Shown here in pieces: positions 13,873 to 23,318 of a stretch of 33,286 nucleotides of DNA (the first letter of the stretch is position 1; every line of letters starts with the position of its first letter). The position numbers and the translations under genes are program-made. The notes beneath the pieces are model-generated. The model made no database searches, was not told the origin of the DNA, and saw nothing but the letters and a program-made list of their open reading frames with translations. This stretch comes from CAINVV01 sp037140615 (lineage in GTDB: Bacteria; Bacteroidota; Bacteroidia; Bacteroidales; Prolixibacteraceae), in assembly GCA_037140615.1 (NCBI GenBank), contig JBAXED010000037.1, positions 1 to 33,286 of the forward strand, read 5' to 3'.

Positions 13873-15201
13873 TTAAAATTTTGGTAATTCCCAGGGGGTA
13901 CGATAGTTCGGTGTGACAAGCTCATTCGCTGCCCGATTGTTGGTGAAGAGATTCTTTTCATCATCCCATTTCAATACCGGTTCTCCTACCCTGGCGGCAA
14001 TGTTGGCCATGTGGACATGCAGGGCGGCAGCACGGCCGATCTCCGGCGGACAGGCATTTCTCTGTCCGGATTTGATGCAATCCAGGAAGTTCCGGACATG
14101 CTCCTTGTGTGATTCCTTACCTTCAAGGAATTCATATTCGGATGTTTTGCCCTTTTTGGTAGCTTCATCCCATTCGGGATACAGATTCATTTTGTTGCGA
14201 TCGGCTACGATGGTGGCATCATCCCCTACGAAGGCAATGCCATAGGGCATCTTGTAAGGACCACTTTGGATACCGGCGGTCATGTCCCAGTTGATCACAT
14301 AATCTTCTTTGGGGAAGGAAACGGTCATGGAATCGAAGGTCTCCCTGGCTTTCTTTTCATGGTAATTGTTGGCGCCATAAACCAGCACTTTATCAGGAGC
14401 CTTAACCATATCCTTGGCCCACAAACCCATGTCGAGCAGATGGACGCCCCAGTCAGACATCAGTCCACCTCCATAATCCCAGGTTAGCCGCCACCAGCCA
14501 TGAAAACGGTTTTTGTTGAAAGGCCGTTTGGGAGCCGGACCAAGCCACATATCGTAATCGACTCCTTCAGGTACCGCTTCATCCGGCAGAACATCCGGGC
14601 CTGCACCATAATTGAAGTTGGCCCAGATATTTATTTTCCGCAGTTTCCCGATTTTCCCGCTCTTGATCATTTCCATCGTTTGTTGAAATATAAACCCGGA
14701 ACGTTGCTGCTGACCAACCTGAACCACCTTTTTGTAGTAGTTCGCCGCCTTGACCATGATGTTGCATTCGGCAATTGTATTGGCCATTGGCTTCTCCACA
14801 TAGACATGCTTCCCGGATTGCAAAGAATAGACCGTGGTTAAACAATGCCAGTGATCAGGTGTGCCAATGATGACCGCATCAATGTTTTTCTGCTCCAGCA
14901 TTTTTCGAAAATCTTTGTATAGTACCGGCGTTTGATCGAAGGTTTTCTTCACCTCATCCGATCGTTTGGCCAGTACATTGTCATCGACATCGCACATGGC
15001 CACGCACTTGACTTCCGGGAACCCGAGGTGGTGTTTGAGGATACCGAACCCCATGTTGTTGCAACCAATAATGGCCACATTAATTTGGTCGTTCGGAGCG
15101 GTGGTTCCTGCATGTGAGATGAAAGGTGTTGAGGCTGCCATACCCAGACCTGCTGTGGCCAGGGTCGATTTTTTCATGAAATCCCTGCGATTAGTTTCCA
15201 T
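13873..15201 (-). CDS. Tat-exported Gfo/Idh/MocA family oxidoreductase
   Basis: A 442-residue NAD(P)-dependent sugar oxidoreductase. The Tat signal reads NRRDFMKKSTLATAGLGMAA. The Rossmann domain follows at about 40-165 with VAIIGCNNMG, IDAVIIGTPDHWH and the family lysine in VYVEKPMANT. The C-terminal alpha/beta domain (about 170-440) includes WWRLTWDYGGGLMSDWGVHLLDMGLW, described here by its GGGLMSDWGVHLLD core. Tat export suits a protein folded with its cofactor before transport. Some exported relatives oxidise the 3-hydroxyl of glycosides, and others (GH109) hydrolyse alpha-N-acetylgalactosamine by a redox mechanism, so either chemistry is possible. It lies 17 bp after the GH97 gene and 13 bp before the TIM-barrel gene, a clear operon. 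Confidence 0.9.
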   Translation of the reverse strand: METNRRDFMKKSTLATAGLGMAASTPFISHAGTTAPNDQINVAIIGCNNMGFGILKHHLGFPEVKCVAMCDVDDNVLAKRSDEVKKTFDQTPVLYKDFRKMLEQKNIDAVIIGTPDHWHCLTTVYSLQSGKHVYVEKPMANTIAECNIMVKAANYYKKVVQVGQQQRSGFIFQQTMEMIKSGKIGKLRKINIWANFNYGAGPDVLPDEAVPEGVDYDMWLGPAPKRPFNKNRFHGWWRLTWDYGGGLMSDWGVHLLDMGLWAKDMVKAPDKVLVYGANNYHEKKARETFDSMTVSFPKEDYVINWDMTAGIQSGPYKMPYGIAFVGDDATIVADRNKMNLYPEWDEATKKGKTSEYEFLEGKESHKEHVRNFLDCIKSGQRNACPPEIGRAAALHVHMANIAARVGEPVLKWDDEKNLFTNNRAANELVTPNYRTPWELPKF

Positions 15202-15218
15202 AAGATTCTGTTAAATAT

Positions 15219-17201
15219 TTACCGAATACTTTCAAGCGCAAAAACAAATCCACCCTTGTCTGCCAAGGTCACTTTAATCTTTTCACCAGCTTTAAATGTG
15301 CTTTTATGGTTAGAAAAGGATTTACTATCTGAGCCATCGCTGATAAGATTCATGGCGAAGGAACCCTTTGAAATAAAAGGCAATTCCAGTGCGAGCTCTT
15401 TGCTTTTGTTCTCACTGTTGATACCAGACACATACCAGACATTTCCCTTGCGACTGGCCAGAACGATCAATTTACCCGGTTCCCCTGTCACATACCGTGT
15501 TTCATCAAATACCACCGGAACAGTTTTCAGAAAATCTTTTACATAATCAGGCTGAGCTTGATAGGTTTTAACATTATCAGCGAAATGTAGAATACCGGAA
15601 TTAAAAATCAGCGATAAGGCCAGTTCGTGGGCATAGGAAGTCAGATGGGGATATTTCACATTGCTGAGCCCTACCGGCGTATAATCCATCGGACCAATGG
15701 CATTGCGTGTAAATGGCAGTATGGAATTCTGAATGGGAGCCGCTTCGGGATAAGGCGGATCAAAAAGATAGCACTCCTCGCCCTTGACCGATTCCATCGA
15801 AATCAGGTTGGGGTAGGTCCTTGACCAACCTCGCGGGATGGTACAACCATGAAAATTTACCATGATGTGATGGTCCGCACCATCCTTCATCACCTCATGA
15901 TAAAGAGTGATCAGGTTCTGCTTGTCGCTGTGCCAGAAATCAACTTTTACACCTTTTACACCCCATTGCTGAAGCTTTTTGAACTCCGCTTTCCGCTTTT
16001 GCGCATCACACATGATGTCGCGCGGACGTTCAGTTACGGTGTTATGCGGACCTCCCGAATTGTACCACATCAGGATCCCGACACCCTTTGAATTGGCGTA
16101 TTTAACCAGTTGCTCAATGTTGCCACCCTGCATCAGATCCCAGTTGGCATCGACCAGCGAATACTCCCATTTCATTTCGGCAGAAAGGTCGACAAACGCT
16201 TTAAGTGCATCGTAATTCTTCGGACTATCGTTTTCTGTCAGCCAACTCCAGGAGGCCCGTCCGGGTTTAACCCAGGAGAAATCTCCCGGAATGGCAGCGT
16301 CGCTCAGGTTGTAGACCATGTTCGATTCTACGATGGTAGCGGGTGATGAACCGATGACTATGAAACGCCATGGCATTTCCCACGGAAGTGCTGATGTCGG
16401 CTCCACCGCGCCTACTCCTTCGGCATCTTTGGCCTCGGGAAACCTGACTTTGTATAATCCACCAGGTGCATTTTGCTCCAAACGGATGCCGCAATAATTC
16501 GGGGACAAATTGGCCTCCGAAATCAGAATCCAGCTTCCATTTGAATGAAACAAAGCCGGGAAAGCCCAGCCTTCCGCATTGGGTGATGCCGTTCCTACCG
16601 GGATGCCGTTTTCATAGAATTTTTCGTATGCAGGCGTATATTTCGAAGGCACATCGTACCTTTCAATCCAGGCTTTGCCTTCTTCCGGAATTTTAAAACC
16701 GGTCAGCTCTTTGGTGACAGTAAACACCTTGTCAGACTTTTCAGGGAAAACGTATTTGAATGCCACACCGTCATTGTAAGCCCTGACAACCAATTTAATC
16801 AAAGAACTTTTCTCGTTTTTGAATGTCAGTTCCACCTCTTTGGCTTTGTTGATGCATTCGCCCTGACGGCCAATCAGCAACCGGTATTTTTCATCGATCA
16901 GCTTTTCACTGCCTTTTGATACAAACATGAGGTTTTGGCTGAATTGCTGATCCTCTCTGTCTATTCCAAGCGGGGAGGTTTCGATGACAGTTGTCGTCTT
17001 GCCATTTCTGAGGGCATTCACCTCGTAAACAAGGCTCGTTGTCAGGTTGGCAACCGTGACAAGGGAAACCTTGATTGAAAGGTTCTTATCAGGGGATTTC
17101 AGATCCCAGCTTGTGTTGCCGGGTAAAGTAAAACCACAAAATATGATCACAACCACTATTGCTGCAATCACCTTAACCAATAAATTTCTACGCATTATCA
17201 T
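15219..17201 (-). CDS. GH97 family glycosidase (SusB-related)
   Basis: A 660-residue exported alpha-glycosidase of family GH97. It has an N-terminal hydrophobic signal (residues 8-24), a beta-sandwich domain (about 30-290), a barrel (about 300-570) and a C-terminal beta domain ending in KGGFVFAL. The barrel has GVKGVKVDFWHSD, with D421 where retaining members (alpha-galactosidase type) carry their nucleophile, and HHIMVNFHGCTIPRG downstream. The inverting SusB-type enzymes lack this Asp as I recall, so a retaining alpha-galactosidase-like activity is more likely than alpha-glucosidase. Length fits the family. It heads the operon with the Gfo/Idh/MocA and TIM-barrel genes, so its product may feed those enzymes. 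Confidence 0.9.
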   Translation of the reverse strand: MIMRRNLLVKVIAAIVVVIIFCGFTLPGNTSWDLKSPDKNLSIKVSLVTVANLTTSLVYEVNALRNGKTTTVIETSPLGIDREDQQFSQNLMFVSKGSEKLIDEKYRLLIGRQGECINKAKEVELTFKNEKSSLIKLVVRAYNDGVAFKYVFPEKSDKVFTVTKELTGFKIPEEGKAWIERYDVPSKYTPAYEKFYENGIPVGTASPNAEGWAFPALFHSNGSWILISEANLSPNYCGIRLEQNAPGGLYKVRFPEAKDAEGVGAVEPTSALPWEMPWRFIVIGSSPATIVESNMVYNLSDAAIPGDFSWVKPGRASWSWLTENDSPKNYDALKAFVDLSAEMKWEYSLVDANWDLMQGGNIEQLVKYANSKGVGILMWYNSGGPHNTVTERPRDIMCDAQKRKAEFKKLQQWGVKGVKVDFWHSDKQNLITLYHEVMKDGADHHIMVNFHGCTIPRGWSRTYPNLISMESVKGEECYLFDPPYPEAAPIQNSILPFTRNAIGPMDYTPVGLSNVKYPHLTSYAHELALSLIFNSGILHFADNVKTYQAQPDYVKDFLKTVPVVFDETRYVTGEPGKLIVLASRKGNVWYVSGINSENKSKELALELPFISKGSFAMNLISDGSDSKSFSNHKSTFKAGEKIKVTLADKGGFVFALESIR

Positions 17202-17429
17202 AATTCAATTTATTTAACATATTCAAATTTACGTAATTAACCTTTTAGTTGGACATTTGCAATCCTAATGTTATTACCAATAAAAAATTGGAAAACCCAT
17301 GAATTTACCTATGCATAAATACCAGCAACTTTGAAGATAAGACCTTAGAAAAATTTAAGCAGTAACTTCGTTTTTTATGAAGAGGAAATTATTTACTAAA
17401 GTATCATTTCACGTTGCTTAGATTGAGAT

Positions 17430-18749
17430 TTAATCGAACAAAAAAGAATCTACTTTCAAAAGATCATCGCTTTCGCCATTAAACCGGAGCCAAACTGAGT
17501 GAATACCTTCTACCTTTTTGATTTTACAAACAAACGTTTTCACCTCGGTGCCATCGCCATTTCCAGGTATATTAACCCTCCCAATCGAATTTCCCCATGA
17601 ATTATCCAGGGCAATGCCAATTGAAATTCCTTTTTGTCCGGGGGCAACCTTCACTTTAAACGAATCCACATCGGCTGTGAAATCAAGGTATTTGTAAGCA
17701 GCAACGTCTCCATTCCGAATTCCGGTTAAAACTTCATTGTCTTTTGTAAAGGCTTTAACACGCACATTGCCGTATAGGATACAAGCTCTCGCAGCATCTA
17801 ATTCAACATTCGCCTTTAACGGGGCGCTTGCTCCCTGGGTGGTCATCTCGGCTTCATTGATACTACCGTCAGCGTTGAAAGTAATCGGCTCCACACAGGC
17901 TTTCCGCATGGTGTTGGAACCATGGGTCGAGCGGTGGTAAAACACGTACCATTTGCCATTGAATTCAGCGATGGAACCATGGTTGTTCCAGCATCCCGGA
18001 TCGCAATGGTCATTATCAATAATAACTCCTCCGTATTTAAATGGCCCCATGGGTGATTTACTAGTAGCATAACCGATACAAGTTGGTCGTCCGGCACGTC
18101 CCATGTGAGCATACACAAAATAGTAAATACCGTTTCGTTTCACCATGTATCCCCCTTCATGGAAATAATGCTCCTTTTCGGTAACAATGTTGTCTTTGAT
18201 CGTTGATGAATCAATTTCCATCATATTAGGCTTCATTTTGGCCATTTTGGCGGTGAACTGTCCCCAGATGTAATAACCTTGCCCGTCGTCGTCAATAAAT
18301 ACACAGGGATCAATTTCGTTGTGCCCAAATACTTTCAGATTTGTGCCATTTACAAACGGTCCGGTTGGCGAATTGCTCGTGGCAACGCCTTCAGTTGTCT
18401 TGTTGCTGGCCAAGCAGTAGTACAAATAATATTGTCCACTGGCATATTGACAATCAGGGGCATACAAGAAGTTATCACCATAGGATACCTGATCATTGGG
18501 ACCTTTGCTTGCAAAACTATTTTCGTGCCTCTCCCAGATCTTCAAATCGGAGGACGACAGGACATCATAACTCCATGAGCAGTAATAATCCGGACTTTCA
18601 TCCCTGGATCCATAGACATACATCTTGCCGTCTTTCCACTGGTGAGCCGATGGATCAGCAATGTAAACACCGGCCGGTACAATTGGATTTTGAGCTTGTG
18701 CCAAAATATGGGAAAAAAGTACAAAAATGAGCATCGATATTTTTCGCAT
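17430..18749 (-). CDS. GH43 family glycosidase with C-terminal CBM6-like domain
   Basis: A 439-residue secreted enzyme with a signal peptide (ISMLIFVLFSHILAQAQ). The five-bladed propeller of GH43 covers about 22-310, with all three catalytic acids: base D32 (YIADPSAH), pKa-modulating D147 (NEIDPCVF) and acid E198 (HEGGYMV). The C-terminal 110 residues (AYKYLDFTADVDSF ... VWLRFNGESDD) look like a CBM6-type carbohydrate-binding domain. Known activities are arabinofuranosidase, xylosidase and galactanase, so it probably removes arabinose or xylose side chains. It lies 133 bp after the esterase gene and 228 bp before the GH97 gene, so it may be its own unit; no convincing promoter was found. Confidence 0.92.
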   Translation of the reverse strand: MRKISMLIFVLFSHILAQAQNPIVPAGVYIADPSAHQWKDGKMYVYGSRDESPDYYCSWSYDVLSSSDLKIWERHENSFASKGPNDQVSYGDNFLYAPDCQYASGQYYLYYCLASNKTTEGVATSNSPTGPFVNGTNLKVFGHNEIDPCVFIDDDGQGYYIWGQFTAKMAKMKPNMMEIDSSTIKDNIVTEKEHYFHEGGYMVKRNGIYYFVYAHMGRAGRPTCIGYATSKSPMGPFKYGGVIIDNDHCDPGCWNNHGSIAEFNGKWYVFYHRSTHGSNTMRKACVEPITFNADGSINEAEMTTQGASAPLKANVELDAARACILYGNVRVKAFTKDNEVLTGIRNGDVAAYKYLDFTADVDSFKVKVAPGQKGISIGIALDNSWGNSIGRVNIPGNGDGTEVKTFVCKIKKVEGIHSVWLRFNGESDDLLKVDSFLFD

Positions 18750-18820
18750 GGCTGGTCTGTTTTTCTATTAAATTAAGGTATTACGAAGTTTGTTCTGTTT
18801 ATTATTTTGTTTCAATTGCC

Positions 18821-18883
18821 AGATGAAATACCCACATAATCATTTTCTTTTGGTGCGGTTATTACCATATAGGTATTTCATCT
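18821..18883 (-). repeat. Inverted repeat between esterase and GH43 genes
   Basis: AGATGAAATACC (18821-18832) and GGTATTTCATCT (18872-18883) are perfect 12-base arms with a 39-bp spacer. The right arm touches the last base of the esterase stop codon. It could form an mRNA end structure or a divided operator; there is no T-run. Confidence 0.5.
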
Positions 18884-19839
18884 TATTTCTGCCTGGTGTT
18901 TTTTTGAATCTCTTTCCCTTTATTTAGCCAATTCATCCAAAGCTTCAAATTGTTGGTCCAGGAAGCAACATGATTGTTTTGCAGTCCCAGCCCGAATCCA
19001 TGTTTCCCTTCAGATAAAATGTGCAATTCGGCTGGTATTTTTTTCTTCCGGAGTGCGGCATACATGAGGAGGGAATTTTCAGCAGGCACGCCATCATCGT
19101 TGTCGGCAAGGGCAAAAAAAGCAGGTGGCGAATCATCCTTTACCTGAAGTTCATTGGAATAATAGGACAACAATTCCTTACCAGGATTCTTGCCCAATAA
19201 AGCTTCAGACGATCCGGCATGTACCGATGCATCGGTGAATGAAATGACCGGATACATTAAAACCATAAAATCGGGCCGGCAACTTATTCTTTCAATTGAG
19301 TCTGATGAGGCTTTGTTTCCATAATCGAAATGGGTTCCTAAAGTTGAGGCAAGATGGCCGCCTGCAGAAAAGCCCATGATCCCGATTTTGGAGGTATCTA
19401 TGCTCCATGATTTTGCATTTGAACGCACCAGGCGCATGGCACGCTGGGCATCCATCAGTGGTGCCTTGTGGGGTTCGACCGTGTTTCCGTAGGTGGGGAG
19501 CCGGTATTTCAGCACGATACCGGCAACTCCTATCGAATTGAGATACCGGGCAATGTCGGTTCCTTCCAGATCATAAGCCAGTTCCCAATAACCTCCTCCA
19601 GGGCAAATAATTACTGCTTGCCCAGTGGCAAAGCGTTTGCTCGGTAAATAAACGGCGATGTCGGGGGTTTGAACGTTGCTGATGATCGTGATGTCTTTTT
19701 TCTCGATCTTCTCTTTTTGTCCGGTTTGGATTGAATTCGGGATTTCGCCGGAATACAATGGCAAAACAAAATCCTGGCTAAATAAAAATTGGTTTCCAGC
19801 AAACAAGGAAACAATCAGTAAAAACAGCATTTTTCTCAT
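18883..19839 (-). CDS. Secreted alpha/beta hydrolase, acetyl-xylan-esterase-like
   Basis: A 318-residue exported esterase of the alpha/beta hydrolase fold (BD-FAE / carbohydrate acetyl esterase group). A signal peptide starts at the chosen ATG of 19839 (MRKMLFLLIVSLFAG); a longer frame overlaps rhaD and is rejected. The oxyanion-hole loop is CPGGGYWEL, the nucleophile elbow is GFSAGGH with S158, the acid lies in ALADNDDGVP, and the base is H280 in SEGKHGFGLG. Such enzymes remove acetyl or other acyl groups from xylan or pectin side chains, exposing sugars to glycosidases. The gene starts 25 bp after rhaD, so it is co-transcribed with it. The exact ester is not known. Confidence 0.88.
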   Translation of the reverse strand: MRKMLFLLIVSLFAGNQFLFSQDFVLPLYSGEIPNSIQTGQKEKIEKKDITIISNVQTPDIAVYLPSKRFATGQAVIICPGGGYWELAYDLEGTDIARYLNSIGVAGIVLKYRLPTYGNTVEPHKAPLMDAQRAMRLVRSNAKSWSIDTSKIGIMGFSAGGHLASTLGTHFDYGNKASSDSIERISCRPDFMVLMYPVISFTDASVHAGSSEALLGKNPGKELLSYYSNELQVKDDSPPAFFALADNDDGVPAENSLLMYAALRKKKIPAELHILSEGKHGFGLGLQNNHVASWTNNLKLWMNWLNKGKEIQKNTRQK

Positions 19840-19864
19840 AATTATTTTTTGTTTCAGGTTTATA

Positions 19865-20671
19865 CTATTCAAAGAGCGATTCATCGAGCGGACAATTAAA
19901 GTTGGCGGCAATAGCGCGCAATTGTGCATCGCTCAATGTTTGTTTGGCACCACCGGCAGCCATTACCCGAAGCCAGATTTCGGAAGCTTTTTCGGCCACA
20001 TCAATCCGACCAAAAGCTTCATCGAGGTTTCTGCCGCATCCGCAAATGCCATGAAACTGCCAGACTGCCAGATTCCGGCGCGACATCGCATCGGCGGTAG
20101 CCCTTCCCAAATCCATGCTTCCCGCCATTACCCAAGGCAGAAATTCAATTCCTTGCGGGAATACCACAATGCATTCGGCATGACTTTGCCAAAGCAGTTT
20201 GCTCAGGCTTTTGGTATCGAGATTGGCAACTGCATAGGTCAAGGCAATGATGCTGTTCGGATGCGTGTGGATGAAAGCAAAAGATTGGTTATTGGATTTG
20301 GCTTTGATCCGGCAATGCGATAACAAATGCGACGGAAGCTCTGAAGTTGGCGCGCCGACCGGCTCATAACCCCAAAGCAACTGGTAGGCTTTACCTTTTT
20401 TATCAACCTCTATGACGCCAATATTCTTTTCGGGAAAAACCTCAATGTTGCGTAAAAAACGACCCGTGCCGGTAACCAGAAAACGTTCTCCGGCAATTTC
20501 AGGCATCGTCATGGGAAGCTTTACCCAATCCGCTTTAGGTTGAAAATCATTGAAATACATGAAATTCTCAGGGTTTAATCGCAGACTGATATTTCCACCG
20601 TTCGATTCTGCCCATCCACGTCGGGCCATGTCGCCGCTTGTTTTCTTTATCTCGTCAATTAATTTTTGCAT
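19865..20671 (-). CDS. rhaD: Rhamnulose-1-phosphate aldolase RhaD
   Basis: Cytoplasmic zinc aldolase that splits L-rhamnulose 1-phosphate into dihydroxyacetone phosphate and L-lactaldehyde. The sequence tracks E. coli RhaD closely: GWAESNGGNISLRL near the start, PTSELPSHLLSH with catalytic Glu E111, zinc ligands H135 and H137 (HTHPN) and H207 (WQFHGI), and the SHAEC/VVFPQGI segment. I place the start at the ATG of 20671 (268 residues), near the bacterial norm of about 274; a TTG at 20704 would add 11 residues. It is the only clearly cytoplasmic sugar-catabolic enzyme in the locus, follows the rhamnosidase gene, and points to rhamnose as a released sugar. rhaA and rhaB are not seen here. Confidence 0.93.
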   Translation of the reverse strand: MQKLIDEIKKTSGDMARRGWAESNGGNISLRLNPENFMYFNDFQPKADWVKLPMTMPEIAGERFLVTGTGRFLRNIEVFPEKNIGVIEVDKKGKAYQLLWGYEPVGAPTSELPSHLLSHCRIKAKSNNQSFAFIHTHPNSIIALTYAVANLDTKSLSKLLWQSHAECIVVFPQGIEFLPWVMAGSMDLGRATADAMSRRNLAVWQFHGICGCGRNLDEAFGRIDVAEKASEIWLRVMAAGGAKQTLSDAQLRAIAANFNCPLDESLFE

Positions 20672-20863
20672 TGCTAGGTTATCTTTCTGAAATATATTTT
20701 TCAAGTGAATTTGCCTAAGAAATCTCTTTAATTTTATTTTGCTTCATTGCTGCAAAAGATATGCAAGTCCTGCCCAAGATTACTCGAAGCTTTCCTGAAA
20801 TTGAGCATGTCTATTTGCTAAAATGACCTCAGGTTTCATATATAATACGTCTTTGCAATCAAA

Positions 20864-23305
20864 TCATAATTTGAAATTTTGTTTGCCAGCCCTAAGTTCC
20901 TTCTTTTTATCCTTCCATACAAATGAGGCATTCATTCCAGTTGGAATGGTCACTGAACCTTCTAACTCCATTCCGTTCCGCTTTAGATCAAGTTCAATAT
21001 TTCCAAGATTATGCGGATAAACAGCTTTGATTGAAGTCAGGTCACCAAATGCCGGAGCAATTTCAACCGTTTTATGTCCTGCTGAGGTAGGTTTTATCCC
21101 GCAAATTGTCCGGAAGAAAAAATAGTCAGGCGCGGTACTCCAGGGATGACATTCGGAGCGCTGATTTTCTTCACCCCATTCAAGTGGAACTTCGGCAAAG
21201 GTCGTCATACCCCGTTCTTTCATCAGTTCCCATTCCGATAGTTGAGGTATAAAATTATCCTGAAGTCCGGTTTTATTCATGGCTTCAAATAAGTACAAAT
21301 GCAGGAACAAATCGACCTGACCAAACCAGTCTTTGGTTTCCAGTAATTTCGCCATCAGCTGTTTGGCTTCCTCGCCATTTGTCACTTCTGCCAGAATGGC
21401 CAATAGATTGGTAATCTGGCTGACCTGTTTATTGTCGGGCGATTCAGTATAAAATCCATCAGCATTTTTGCATAACTGATTGACCGCTTTACAAATCTGA
21501 TCGGCCCGGTTTCGGTATTCGTTTGCTTGATAAGTCTTGCCCAAATATTCAAAAATTTCAGCTGCATGGCGCAGCGTATAAGCATAGTGCAAGGTGTACA
21601 AGGTGCAGTTTCCTTCGTAAATGGTAGGCGGCTCGCCGTTTTTATAATGACGTGGCCAGGCCAGTGCGCCCCACCAATCCATTTGGCCCATCAATCCATT
21701 TGGCTGCATTTTTTGTTCGAACCAATGCAGCACATTGCCAATTCCCAGTTCAAATTGACTAATAAATGCTTTGTCGTCTTTCCACATCATGTAATCGTGT
21801 ACCTGATCGATCCAAATTAATGAATAGGAAGGAATGATCAGATGGAATGGATTGGGATAGCAGGCGTAAGTCAGTCCTTCAGGAATTCGCGACTGGTCAA
21901 ACTGAATGAGTGCGTTTCGGGTCAGTCGGTCGTCTCCCGAAAGGGTGAGCAGTGAAAGGTTGTGAACACGTGAGTCGCCTGTATATTGCATTTGTTCATA
22001 GGCCGCATCCGATAACAGCATATCCTGTGCGCAAATGCTGACAGTCCGCCAACCGGCATCCATCATCCAATCGGTCAGCGGTAAATCGCTATCAAATGTT
22101 GCTTTTCGCTCAATCGGAGCATTGCAGGCAACATGGTAATAGTTTTGGATTATCAGAGGTGAAGATTTGGTTTCAATATTGAGTTGAATGTAACGGAAAG
22201 CGCGAATATAGGTTGGTTTGAACAAGCGGTTTTTGCCACCATCAGGAATAAACACATCTTTAATACCAACCATGTATTTGCCTTCAATCTGGTTTCGATT
22301 TCCTTTTGGGGAATGGTTTTTAACGATCATGTTTTCGGCATAAATGGCTTGTATCCGTGCATCTTTTCCTCCGGACACCAGCATTTCAGGATACCCCATG
22401 GTCTCTACTGTCTGATCGATCAGGATGCTCACTTTTGTATTAGCCGGAATGGTGAGACTACCGGTTTCTTTCAGAAAATCGTCCTTCACTTCCATTCCTG
22501 AAGAGCGGCGGATTCCGGCAAACAGGATTTTTTCTTCTTTCAGAATTCCGGTACGACGTGGAACCAGCAATTTTCCGCCTCCATAAAGAATTCCGCCAGC
22601 AAACTGTTGGTCGCGGCCTCCGGCAATGTCGCACCATTTAGCCGGAAGCCATTTGGAATCGTCGTAGGCAGTGGTTTCCCAGCCCCACGGATATTTATCT
22701 GCCCTTATACTGTCAGTAGGATTGCCCACATACAGTCCAAAATCGATGGTATTTCGGTCGGTCATCCATTCCACCGCCTTTGGTGAATACGCCTCATTCC
22801 GGGTACATTTCCAGCTTCCTCCTGAAGTATTCACCAGTTTTTCGGCTTCGGTGTCACCTTGTAAAATGAAGGAAGTCATTTGCGAAAAGTAGGTAAACGA
22901 ACGTTTTGGTCCCCAGTTGACTACTTCGACTGCAATGGAATTTTTCCCGGATCGAAGCGATCCGGAAATATCCAGCGTTTCGAAAAACCAGTGCGAAATG
23001 TCGCCGCGAGCCGGTCCGCGTGTGATATATTTCCCGTTTACAAAAAGCCGGTAGTGGTTATCGGCTGAAAGATGAACGATAAACTTTTCAGGTTTTGAAG
23101 GAAGTTCAAAATTTTTCCTGAACAGAACAACTGCATGAGCTTGGGGTTCAGCTGTTGGATGCATGATCCACTGAGCGTTCCAGTTAATATCCTTCGCAAA
23201 GGTTGAAATCGAAAGGAATAGAAGAAGTAGTAAAGTAACCGTGCATTTTTCCAAATTCAGGAAAATCCTCTGATAGCGTAAAACAAAGCTGTTTGGTGTT
23301 TTCAT
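20864..23305 (-). CDS. GH78-type alpha-L-rhamnosidase
   Basis: An 813-residue exported inverting alpha-L-rhamnosidase. The start at 23305 gives a signal peptide (CTVTLLLLLFLSISTFA) and leaves 13 bp after the previous gene. N-terminal beta domains (about 40-400) include FVNGKYITRGPARGD. An (alpha/alpha)6 barrel follows, with SDAAYEQMQYTGDSR, where E437 lies at the position of the GH78 general acid, and later EVPLEWGEE and SECHPWSTAP, the usual family end of the barrel, with a candidate general base Glu. A C-terminal beta domain closes the protein. Some relatives with this layout are sorted into other rhamnosidase-like families, so the GH78 number is likely rather than certain. It fits with rhaD downstream. 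Confidence 0.87.
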   Translation of the reverse strand: MKTPNSFVLRYQRIFLNLEKCTVTLLLLLFLSISTFAKDINWNAQWIMHPTAEPQAHAVVLFRKNFELPSKPEKFIVHLSADNHYRLFVNGKYITRGPARGDISHWFFETLDISGSLRSGKNSIAVEVVNWGPKRSFTYFSQMTSFILQGDTEAEKLVNTSGGSWKCTRNEAYSPKAVEWMTDRNTIDFGLYVGNPTDSIRADKYPWGWETTAYDDSKWLPAKWCDIAGGRDQQFAGGILYGGGKLLVPRRTGILKEEKILFAGIRRSSGMEVKDDFLKETGSLTIPANTKVSILIDQTVETMGYPEMLVSGGKDARIQAIYAENMIVKNHSPKGNRNQIEGKYMVGIKDVFIPDGGKNRLFKPTYIRAFRYIQLNIETKSSPLIIQNYYHVACNAPIERKATFDSDLPLTDWMMDAGWRTVSICAQDMLLSDAAYEQMQYTGDSRVHNLSLLTLSGDDRLTRNALIQFDQSRIPEGLTYACYPNPFHLIIPSYSLIWIDQVHDYMMWKDDKAFISQFELGIGNVLHWFEQKMQPNGLMGQMDWWGALAWPRHYKNGEPPTIYEGNCTLYTLHYAYTLRHAAEIFEYLGKTYQANEYRNRADQICKAVNQLCKNADGFYTESPDNKQVSQITNLLAILAEVTNGEEAKQLMAKLLETKDWFGQVDLFLHLYLFEAMNKTGLQDNFIPQLSEWELMKERGMTTFAEVPLEWGEENQRSECHPWSTAPDYFFFRTICGIKPTSAGHKTVEIAPAFGDLTSIKAVYPHNLGNIELDLKRNGMELEGSVTIPTGMNASFVWKDKKKELRAGKQNFKL

Positions 23306-23318
23306 TATTGTTTGGAAG

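Noticed and set aside
13860..13964. Upstream extension of the second TIM-barrel protein
   Set aside because: It runs into the end of the oxidoreductase gene, and the Tat signal starts at 13859.
17224..17231. TAAATTTG box upstream of GH97 on the minus strand
   Set aside because: It matches a -7 box, but no TTG lies 19-21 bp upstream, so I do not list it as a promoter.
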